Positions 57,415-64,000 of a DNA stretch of 64,000 nucleotides are shown here, one piece after another; within the stretch, counting starts at the first letter, position 1; each line of letters opens with the position of its first letter. Source of the stretch: Rhodospirillales bacterium (lineage in GTDB: Bacteria; Pseudomonadota; Alphaproteobacteria; Rhodospirillales; Defluviicoccaceae); the NCBI GenBank assembly GCA_016712375.1, contig JADJRE010000002.1, positions 124,001 through 188,000 of the forward strand. Reading direction: 5' to 3'. The position numbers were made by a program, and so were the translations under genes. The notes under the pieces were generated by a model. It searched no databases and was not told where the DNA came from. It worked only from the letters and a program-made list of their open reading frames with translations.

Positions 57415-57544
57415 GGGGCGGGCCGGACGCGGAAAACCGAGGAACCGCCAGCCGCGATTTTCTGGAAGCATCTGGCAAAGCAGCGTCGTTCCGCACGCGC
57501 GGCCTCAGACTCAAGAACGCATGCCGCGAGAGGGCCCTCCAGGT

Positions 57545-57550
57545 TATAAT
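57545..57550 (+). promoter_or_regulatory. Possible -10 box upstream of the ribosome-hibernation factor gene
   Basis: TATAAT occurs in an otherwise GC-rich gap, about 90 bases before the raiA/hpf ATG. A 10-base palindrome GAGGGCCCTC (57530-57539) lies just upstream where a -35 box would be, and no TTGACA-like sequence is seen. It may be a promoter of an alternative sigma factor or chance. Confidence 0.3.
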
Positions 57551-57637
57551 TATAGGTTCGAGCAGTGAGACGACGAACGCGTGCAGCGAGGTCGGTCCCG
57601 CCATCGCGGCGACCGGCGAAACCCAAGGAGAACGCGC

Positions 57638-57988
57638 ATGCAGGTTCCCTTAAAGATCGACTTCCACGGCCTGGAGCCCTCTGGGTTCATTGAGCAGCGC
57701 ATCCGCGAGCGAGCGGCGAAGCTGCCGCGCTTCTACGAGCGGATCGTCAGTTGCCGCGTGACAGTGGAAGCGCCGCATCATCACCATCGGCAGGGCAATC
57801 TGTATGCTGTCCGTATCGCTCTCGGCGTTCCCGGCGGCACCTTGATCGTCAACCGGGATGGCGGACAGGATCGGGCGCACGCTGATGTCTATGTCGCCAT
57901 CCGTGATGCTTTCGATGCTGCCGAGCGTCGCCTGGAAGAGCGCAGCCCCTACGGTGGCCGCAGACAGCGAGGGAGCCTGACGGCGTAG
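57638..57988 (+). CDS. Ribosome hibernation/translation inhibitor, short HPF/RaiA type
   Basis: The 116-residue protein belongs to the HPF/YfiA family that binds the 30S decoding region and inactivates ribosomes under stress. It reads MQVPLKIDFHGLEPSGFIEQRIRERAAKLPRFYERIVSCRVTVEAPHHHHRQGNLYAVRIAL. Then comes the DAFDAAERRLEERSPYGG helix. The long C-terminal dimerisation domain of long HPF is absent. ATG 57638 follows AAGGAG by eight bases. Gaps of 223 bases before and 149 after suggest its own transcription unit. Confidence 0.85.
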   Translation: MQVPLKIDFHGLEPSGFIEQRIRERAAKLPRFYERIVSCRVTVEAPHHHHRQGNLYAVRIALGVPGGTLIVNRDGGQDRAHADVYVAIRDAFDAAERRLEERSPYGGRRQRGSLTA

Positions 57989-58137
57989 CGGCGGTCGGTC
58001 AAAGAGCCCGCACAGGCTTTTCCGCTCCGCATAAGCGGCGTATCCGGGAGAGATAGGCCGCGGCAGCCGGGCTGCGCCATAGGCGCGCGCGGGTGCTCAG
58101 TATCAATCATCGGCGCCGGAGTCGGCGGGAGGAAAAA

Positions 58138-58871
58138 GTGGTCGCCGGAACTGGCCTGCTTTCGAACAAGCCGATACCCGCCGACGAGCGGCTGATCCTA
58201 GCGCTCGACGTGCCGAGCCCGGAGGATGCCTGGCGGCTGGTGATGCGGCTTGGCCCGCGCGTGCGCTTCTCTAAGCTCGGCCTGAGCTGTTCATGGCCGG
58301 CGGCTATTTTGAGCTGATCGCGGCTCTGCGCGATCGGGGCATCCGCGTGTTCGTCGACCTGAAGTTCTTCGACGTGCCGCAGACGGTTGCCTCGGCGGTT
58401 CGCCAGTTGGCGGCGCGCGGTGCCGACTTCTGCACCGTGCACGGGAACGACGCGATCATGCAGGCGGCGTGCGCGGAAAAAGGGGAATTGCGGGTCCTGG
58501 CCGTCACGGTTCTTACCAGCCTCGACCAGGCCGACATGGACGCTCTGGGGTTTCAGACGGACATTCCATCGCTCGTGCTGAGCCGAGCGCAGCGCGCCTT
58601 GGCGTTGGGCTGTGACGGCGTTGTTTCGTCTGGCTTGGAGGCGGCGAGGTTACGCTGCGACCTGGGCGAGCGGCTGCTGATCGTTGTTCCCGGCATCCGC
58701 CCGGCGCTAAACCGGCCGGCGGATGACCTGAAGCGGACAATGGACGTCGAAGATGCCTTTCGCGCCGGCGCCGATCTCATCGTGGTCGGGCGGCCTATTC
58801 ACGCCGCGGCCGATCCCTGTGCCGCCGCGGATGACATCCAGCAGCGGATCGCCTTGCTCTTCGGCGGCTGA
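58138..58871 (+). CDS. pyrF: Orotidine 5'-phosphate decarboxylase, frameshifted
   Basis: PyrF decarboxylates OMP to UMP, the last step of pyrimidine synthesis. GTG 58138 (GGGAGG five bases upstream) starts a frame with ERLILALDVPSPEDAWRLV and FSKLGL. The frame breaks at about 58284, where one G of ctggag is missing. The next frame continues ELFMAGGYFELIAALRDRG, the catalytic FVDLKFFDVPQTVASAVRQL (Asp-x-Lys-x-x-Asp), VTVLTSLDQADMDALGF and the phosphate-binding DLIVVGRPIHAAADP. Adding one base gives 244 residues. The gene is needed for uracil prototrophy, so the break is probably an error. It is convergent with the P450. Confidence 0.93.
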
Positions 58872-58885
58872 GCGCCGCATCGCCC

Positions 58886-60253
58886 TCAGCGCGGGGTCAA
58901 CCGAAAGCGCGCGCGACGGTCGGGCTGGGTAGTGACGACCGCCACTGGCAACACCGGAAAATCGTCGGCCGGCTGCAGCCGGAAGCGACTGACGAGTCCG
59001 GCGATGACCAGCGTTGCTTCGGCCATGGCCAGCGACGCGCCGATGCACACCCTCGGCCCGGCACCGAACGGCAGATAAGCGAAGCGGTCAGGGGGCGGGG
59101 CTTCCGGCAGCAAGCGACGCGGATCAAACGCGTCAGCGTCGTCCCACAGCCGGCGATGACGGTGCAACACCCAAGGAGCAATCATGATCACTGCACCAGC
59201 CGGAACCTCTCGTCCAGCCAGCCGATCGGCAGCCCGCGCCTGGCGGACAATGACAAATGCCGGAGGATAAAGGCGCATTGCCTCCCGCACGACGGCCCGT
59301 GTGACGTTGAGCTTCTGCAATGCCGCAGCCGCGCCTTCCGGGCTAAGGTCGAGAGAGGCTGCTTCCTCGGCAACCCGATCCTGCCAAGCCGGCGACTGCG
59401 CCAATAGGCGAGCGGTCCAGAAAAGAGCGACAGCAGTGGTTTCGTGCCCGGCGACAACGAACGTGGCCACCTGCCCGCGTAGCGTCGCGGCATCGAATGG
59501 TGCGCCGGTCTCCGGATGCCGTGCCTCGATCAGCAGGTCGAACAGATCCCTTTCGCCACCCGGAGCAATGGCTCTTCTTTCATTGATAAGATCGTCGATG
59601 AGCCGGAACCAGCGGTGCTTGAACCACAATCGCCCCAAGTCGCGGGTATTGGGAAGCCATAGGGGTAGAAGAAAATCCAACAGGTCGGGCTGGCCGAAGC
59701 GCCGGCCATAGCTGTCGAGCAGCCGGCGCATGTGCGGCCCCAGCGTGCTCATTGGCAGGGAGAACAGAGCCCGGCCGGCGACATCCAACGCCAGTTCCTG
59801 AAACCATCCCAGCAGATCGATGCCGCTGGAATCGTTCTCGTCGAGCCCTGACAGCGCGTCCGTGAATGCCGCGGCGGCCTGGGTCGCGAAGCGGGAAGTT
59901 GATTTTGGAGCGAAGCCGGGCGCGGTTGCCCGACGTTGATGACGCCATTCCTCACCTTCTGCGAGGAACAAGCCACTCCCGAGGATGGGCCCGATAATTC
60001 GGATGGTCGGTCGGGTCCGACCATAGTTGGCAGCGTTGTCCACCAGAACGCGGCGGATGTCGTCCGAGCGGTTGACCAGGATCGTCCTACGCCCGAACAT
60101 CGAGCGGACAAAAACATCGTCCTCGTATGCGGCGACCGGCCAGGCACATAAAGCATTGTTACGGTAATGCCACAGCAGGCGGCGCGACGACGGCGTCGTG
60201 CTTTCTGGCTGCGGTATGGGCGGCACCAGCCGTTCGCCTACGCCGTTCAGCAC
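58886..60253 (-). CDS. Cytochrome P450
   Basis: The 455-residue haem monooxygenase has the expected signatures. The I-helix is VATFVVAGHETTAVALFW, the K-helix ExxR lies in VVREAMRLYPPAF, then a PERF-like region DAFDPRRLLPE, and the haem loop is FAYLPFGAGPRVCIG with axial Cys403. EEWRHQRRATAPGF is the C-helix W-x-x-x-R site. It is soluble, without an N-terminal anchor. The substrate is unknown, and no ferredoxin or reductase gene lies near. The start codon is a GTG at 60253. Confidence 0.93.
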   Translation of the reverse strand: MLNGVGERLVPPIPQPESTTPSSRRLLWHYRNNALCAWPVAAYEDDVFVRSMFGRRTILVNRSDDIRRVLVDNAANYGRTRPTIRIIGPILGSGLFLAEGEEWRHQRRATAPGFAPKSTSRFATQAAAAFTDALSGLDENDSSGIDLLGWFQELALDVAGRALFSLPMSTLGPHMRRLLDSYGRRFGQPDLLDFLLPLWLPNTRDLGRLWFKHRWFRLIDDLINERRAIAPGGERDLFDLLIEARHPETGAPFDAATLRGQVATFVVAGHETTAVALFWTARLLAQSPAWQDRVAEEAASLDLSPEGAAAALQKLNVTRAVVREAMRLYPPAFVIVRQARAADRLAGREVPAGAVIMIAPWVLHRHRRLWDDADAFDPRRLLPEAPPPDRFAYLPFGAGPRVCIGASLAMAEATLVIAGLVSRFRLQPADDFPVLPVAVVTTQPDRRARFRLTPR

Positions 60254-60335
60254 TGATTTAACCCCAGTCTATCTCAGGTGCCTAAACCGTCGTCTCGATC
60301 TTCTGACGCCATCGGCTCACGAGCGGAGGCTGTGT

Positions 60336-60827
60336 TTAAGAACCTATGACCTGCTTTTCGCCGATCAACCGCCGCAAAATCTGCAGGCCCGCCTGATGGT
60401 CGACATGTCCGGAGACAGATGCGCAGGCGTGAGCCAGGACGACCGGCTCGATGCCAGCCTGGAACAGATCGACGGCACTCATCAATATGCTGCTGTCTGT
60501 CCCGATGCCACAAAGGTGCACCCGCGCGATACCTTCACGGCGCAGCCGATCGATAAAACCTTCGTTCACACAGCTGTAAGTAGATTTGTCGATAATCTTG
60601 GCGGCCGGGTCAGGAACGAAAGCAAGCTGTGTATCGGCGGATCCCAAAGAGAAATCCGCCCATCCGATCAGTTTGCGGTAAAGTGACTTCTGCGGATTGT
60701 ACAGGCGCGTGACCAGAACCTGATCAAAACTTTCTTGTAACGAAGCGACGCGCGTCGGCACGTGCGCCGTCCATTCGTTGATAAAGCCGGTCTGCACGTC
60801 GATGATGAGCAGCTGGCTCGCCGTCAT
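60336..60827 (-). CDS. Isochorismatase-fold hydrolase-like protein lacking the usual nucleophilic cysteine
   Basis: The 163-residue protein has the cysteine-hydrolase fold: LLIIDVQTGFINEWT with the general-base Asp, a Lys in IIDKSTYSC, and HLCGIGTDSSILMSAVDLFQAGIEPVVLAHACAS. At the position where relatives read TDACV or TDYCV, this one reads TDSSI, so the catalytic cysteine is a serine (AGC AGC codons). It could be an isochorismatase-like non-cysteine enzyme, a binding protein or inactive. A second cysteine lies nearby in LCGIG. ATG 60827 follows GAGG. It is divergent from glnD. Confidence 0.82.
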   Translation of the reverse strand: MTASQLLIIDVQTGFINEWTAHVPTRVASLQESFDQVLVTRLYNPQKSLYRKLIGWADFSLGSADTQLAFVPDPAAKIIDKSTYSCVNEGFIDRLRREGIARVHLCGIGTDSSILMSAVDLFQAGIEPVVLAHACASVSGHVDHQAGLQILRRLIGEKQVIGS

Positions 60828-60896
60828 GGGGCCTCAAGAAACCGTGCGTGGGCTCTGTGCCTGTCTATATACAGGGCCAAGGATTAGCGGAGAGCC

Positions 60897-63701
60897 ATGT
60901 ACCGCATTCACAACCGTCGCGCCATCGTCAATCGCAAAGCGCTGATCAGCGAGCTGGAGGAACAGACCCGCTGGGGGCCAGAAAGTCCGCGCGGCCGCGC
61001 CAATGCGCTGCAGATTTTCAAGGCGGCATTGTACCGCGGGGTCGGCGAAATCCGAGGCCGTTTTGAGGCTGAATCGATCACCGGTGCCGAGGTGGTCCAG
61101 GCCAACTCCTTTCTTGTCGATCAACTCGTCCGCTGTATCTACGACTTCGCAGACAACCGAGTCTACCCGACCGACGATGCGGACGAGGAGCGAATGTCGG
61201 TGGCTGCGACCGGTGGTTACGGGCGGGGTGAGCTGGCGCCGTTCTCCGATATCGACGTGATGTTCCTCCTGCCAGGCAGGCAGACAACGCGCCTGGAACA
61301 GATCGTCGAATACGTCCTCTACATGTTGTGGGATTCAGGGCTGCAGGTTGGTCACGCCACCCGGAGCGTCGATGACTGCATCCGGCTGTCAAAGGGCGAT
61401 CTGACGATTCGGACGAGTCTGCTCGAGGCGCGCTGGCTTTGGGGGGACAAGTCGCTCTTCACGACATTTGAGCAACGCTTCGGCAATGACGTAGTAGCTG
61501 GCTCCGGAGCATCCTTCGTCGAGCAGAAACTCAGCGAACGCGACGGTCGCCACGAGCGCATGGGCGATTCCCGCTACGTCTTGGAGCCGCACATCAAGGA
61601 AGGTAAGGGCGGACTGCGGGATCTACAGACGCTCTTCTGGATTGCCAAGTACCTCTACCAGGTAAAGGACGTGGGTGATCTGGTGGAGCGCGGGGTATTC
61701 ACCGGCGCCGACGTCAGACATTTCCGGCGTGCTGAGAACTTTCTGTGGACCGTGCGGTGCCATCTCCATTATGTCGCCGGCCGCCCCGAGGAGCGGCTGA
61801 CGTTCAACGTACAAGAAGTGATCGCACATCGCCTGGGCTACGCCGATCGGCCGTCGGGGCGCGGCGTCGAACGCTTCATGAAGCATTACTACCGCGTCAC
61901 CAAGACCGTTGGTGACCTGACTCGCGTCCTGTGCGCGGTGCTCGAAGACCAGCACAAGAAAACACGGTTGAAATTCCGTCTGCCGTCGCTTTCCCGGGCG
62001 CTATTTCGCCGCCCGCCACCGGGCCTCAAGTTGGATGGCGACCGGCTGACGCTGGAAAGTGCCGACTCGCTGCAATGGGATCCGGTGTTGATGCTGCGGC
62101 TGTTTCATCAGGCACAGCGGCTTGGTCTGGATATCCATCCGCAGGCGCTGCGTTTGGTGCAGCAAAACCTGCGATTGGTCGATGCGCGCCTCCGCCTGGA
62201 TCCTGAAGCCAACCGGCTCTTTGTTGAGATGCTGACGCACGAGGGCGACCCGGAGCTGGCGCTGAAACGGCTCGCTGATGCCGGAGTTTTCGGGCGCTTC
62301 ATCCCCGAATTCGGGCGCGTGGTGTCGCAGATGCAGTACGACATGTACCATGTCTACACCGTCGACGAACACACGATCCGCGCCATCGGCATACTCAGTC
62401 GCATCGAGCGCGGTGAGTTAAAGGAGCAACACCCTGCCGCGGCGACGGCACTGGGAGAGATACGCTCTCGCCGGGCGCTTTATCTCGCTGTGATGCTGCA
62501 CGACATCGCCAAGGGTCGCGGCGGCGACCATTCCGAGATTGGTGCAGACATTGCCATGAGTCTGGCGCCGCGATTGGGGCTGGACGATTGGGAAAGCGAG
62601 ACGGTTTCCTGGCTGGTCCGCCATCACTTGTTGATGAGTCGCACGGCGTTCAAGCGGGACATCGATGACTGGAAGACCGTCTGTGACTTCACTGACCGCG
62701 TCCAGTCGCCAGAACGGCTGCGGATGCTGCTGATTCTGACCAACGTCGATATCCGCGCCGTCGGCCCGAACATTTGGAACGCCTGGAAGTGCGGGCTGCT
62801 CGAGGAGTTGTACTATCGGGCGCTTGAAGAGATGGAAATGGCTGCTGGCCAGCCGGCTGAGCGGCGCACAATGCGGGTCGAGCGCGCAAAGGCGAAACTC
62901 CGCGCCCGGCTCGTCGACTGGGACGATGCGACGCGCGAGAGCTACATCACCAGAGGTTATTCCGACTACTGGCTGGCGTTTGGCACCGAAGAGCACTTAC
63001 GCCATTTTGAACTGATGCGTCGTGCCGACGTCGCCGGCAAACATCTTCATGTTGAAGTACGCACCCATCCCTCGCGTGATGTCACCGAGATCACCATTTA
63101 CGCTCCCGACCATCCCGGCTTGTTCGCACAGATCGCCGGAGCAATGTCGCTGTCTGGCGCCTCGATCGTCGGTGCCAAGGTGGTCACGCTTGCAAACAGC
63201 ATGGCTCTCGACGTCTTTCACATTCAAGACCTGAGCGGCGGGCCTTTTGACAGCGAAGACCGGCTGCTCCGGCTGAATCGGCGGATCGAAGCCGCGGTGG
63301 TTGGCAACATCCAGCCGGCGCGCGAACTGCAGGCAATGCGCGTGCGGGCGCTTCCGAGCCGTACGCGGGTCTTCAAGGTGCCGCCGCGAGTAATTTTCGA
63401 CAACAAGGCTTCGGCCAGCAATACCGTGATCGAGGTGAACGGCCGCGATCGACCTGGCTTTCTGCACGACGTCACCTCGACCCTGACCGCGCACGGCCTG
63501 CAGATCGTCAGCGCTCATATCTCAACCTATGGGGAGCGGGTGGTAGACGTCTTCTACGTCAGGGACGTGTTCGGCTTGAAGATCGAGCAGCCGGCGAAAC
63601 TGCAGAAACTTGAAAGCCGCCTGCTCGAGGCGATTGCCCCGGCCGAAGAACGCCCGCCCTATGTCCCGGAAAATGCAGAGGAAAGCTCGGCGGCGGAGTA
63701 G
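60897..63701 (+). CDS. glnD: Bifunctional uridylyltransferase/uridylyl-removing enzyme
   Basis: GlnD uridylylates PII proteins when glutamine is low and reverses this when it is high. The 934-residue protein has four parts. The nucleotidyltransferase domain holds ATGGYGRGELAPFSDIDVMF with its metal-binding Asp pair near 120. The PII-UTase helper region has EPHIKEGKGGLRDLQTLFWIAKY. The HD domain (VMLHDIAKGRGGDHSEIG, about 535-555) does the uridylyl removal. Two C-terminal ACT domains (TEITIYAPDHPGLFAQIAG; NTVIEVNGRDRPGFLHDVT) bind glutamine. GGAGAG precedes the ATG. Its target GlnK is encoded at 24.7-25.0 kb. Confidence 0.96.
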   Translation: MYRIHNRRAIVNRKALISELEEQTRWGPESPRGRANALQIFKAALYRGVGEIRGRFEAESITGAEVVQANSFLVDQLVRCIYDFADNRVYPTDDADEERMSVAATGGYGRGELAPFSDIDVMFLLPGRQTTRLEQIVEYVLYMLWDSGLQVGHATRSVDDCIRLSKGDLTIRTSLLEARWLWGDKSLFTTFEQRFGNDVVAGSGASFVEQKLSERDGRHERMGDSRYVLEPHIKEGKGGLRDLQTLFWIAKYLYQVKDVGDLVERGVFTGADVRHFRRAENFLWTVRCHLHYVAGRPEERLTFNVQEVIAHRLGYADRPSGRGVERFMKHYYRVTKTVGDLTRVLCAVLEDQHKKTRLKFRLPSLSRALFRRPPPGLKLDGDRLTLESADSLQWDPVLMLRLFHQAQRLGLDIHPQALRLVQQNLRLVDARLRLDPEANRLFVEMLTHEGDPELALKRLADAGVFGRFIPEFGRVVSQMQYDMYHVYTVDEHTIRAIGILSRIERGELKEQHPAAATALGEIRSRRALYLAVMLHDIAKGRGGDHSEIGADIAMSLAPRLGLDDWESETVSWLVRHHLLMSRTAFKRDIDDWKTVCDFTDRVQSPERLRMLLILTNVDIRAVGPNIWNAWKCGLLEELYYRALEEMEMAAGQPAERRTMRVERAKAKLRARLVDWDDATRESYITRGYSDYWLAFGTEEHLRHFELMRRADVAGKHLHVEVRTHPSRDVTEITIYAPDHPGLFAQIAGAMSLSGASIVGAKVVTLANSMALDVFHIQDLSGGPFDSEDRLLRLNRRIEAAVVGNIQPARELQAMRVRALPSRTRVFKVPPRVIFDNKASASNTVIEVNGRDRPGFLHDVTSTLTAHGLQIVSAHISTYGERVVDVFYVRDVFGLKIEQPAKLQKLESRLLEAIAPAEERPPYVPENAEESSAAE

Positions 63702-63859
63702 CCTGCCGCTTTTCCCTTTCCTCGGGCAATGGTGAGCCGCTAGTACTAGCTCATTGACGGCTGGCACACATGCTGCCTTGGTGTCTGCTCTTGACCCTCG
63801 GGCACCCATCGCGAGAGGCAGTAGTCAGCCGTCTGGCCTGACGACAATTCCGGCGCTGC

Positions 63860-64000
63860 ATGTCGCTTCTTCGCTCCATCGCGACCATTGGCGGGCTGAC
63901 CATGGTCAGCCGGGTTCTAGGCTTTGCCCGGGACACGCTGATGGCCGCGTTGCTGGGCGCTGGCCCGGTGGCCGATGCGTTCTTCGTGGCGCTTCGCTTT
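63860..64000 (+). CDS. murJ: Lipid II flippase MurJ (partial, runs off right edge)
   Basis: The first 47 residues of a MurJ/MviN protein are present: MSLLRSIATIGGLTMVSRVLGFARDTLMAALLG, then GPVADAFFVALRF. The VSRVLGFARD and ADAFFVA motifs are the conserved first helix and loop of the family, which flips lipid II across the inner membrane for peptidoglycan synthesis. The order glnD-murJ is common in alphaproteobacteria. The 158-base gap after glnD shows no other gene. Confidence 0.9.
   Translation, partial: MSLLRSIATIGGLTMVSRVLGFARDTLMAALLGAGPVADAFFVALRF

Noticed and set aside
57530..57539. GAGGGCCCTC palindrome as a restriction-related or operator site
   Set aside because: Ten-base GC palindromes are frequent in GC-rich DNA and no second copy or partner was seen nearby.

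Overview
The window reads as a chromosomal segment of an alphaproteobacterium, most likely Rhodospirillales-like. The basis is high GC, the gene orders purL-bolA-grxD, hisZ-purA, hemE/H/J-rho next to maf-aroE-coaE-dnaQ, hslU-hslV | hisB-DUF2628-hisH-hisA-hisF-hisE and glnD-murJ, and the short CycM-like cytochromes. It is dense housekeeping DNA: about 60 protein genes and one tRNA-Gly(GCC). I see no insertion sequence, prophage, CRISPR array or rRNA. A species name cannot be read from the sequence alone.

Layout. 0-2 kb: a partial secreted protein, a periplasmic four-EF-hand protein and a 17-kDa-antigen-like lipoprotein. 1.6-7.1 kb (minus strand): hisZ-purA and purL-bolA-grxD, for purine and histidine synthesis plus an Fe-S/redox pair. 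7.4-10 kb: an isolated multidomain GH13 amylase. 10.6-16.3 kb: a yejABEF peptide/microcin-type ABC importer. 16.4-20 kb: hisN with a tandem-dihaem cytochrome c, divergent from kdsB-pheA. 20-25 kb: a peptidoglycan-binding-like protein, a TauD-type dioxygenase, and glnK...amtB with sigma54-like elements. 25-29.5 kb: a ubiquinone hydroxylase, then DUF971, Trm112, LON-domain, YbbN and PrdX genes. 29.5-36.8 kb: a glutaminase fused to STAS and cyclic-nucleotide domains, tRNA-Gly, and a 180-kDa-type NAD glutamate dehydrogenase. 36.8-38.7 kb: an MFS transporter and an acetyltransferase. 38.7-42.7 kb (minus): hemE-hemH-hemJ and rho. 42.7-43.2 kb: a probable replication-origin interval. 43.2-50 kb: maf-aroE-coaE-dnaQ, secB and fxsA, timA, mltA and smr. 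50-53.4 kb: an RlpA-like protein and hslVU. 53.5-57.4 kb: his genes and a HIT protein. 57.6-64 kb: raiA/hpf, pyrF, an orphan P450, an isochorismatase-fold protein, glnD and the start of murJ.

Nitrogen control is the strongest functional theme: amtB and glnK (ammonium uptake and its PII regulator), glnD (the enzyme that modifies PII), a regulated-looking glutaminase and NAD-GDH all lie in the same 64 kb.

A major caveat is that at least ten conserved genes carry single- or double-base frameshifts, several in homopolymers: grxD, purL, yejA, gdhB, rho, hemE, smr, hslU, hinT and pyrF, and probably two more. Many are normally essential, so I read these as sequence errors rather than gene decay. 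I annotate each as one gene and give the approximate shift position.
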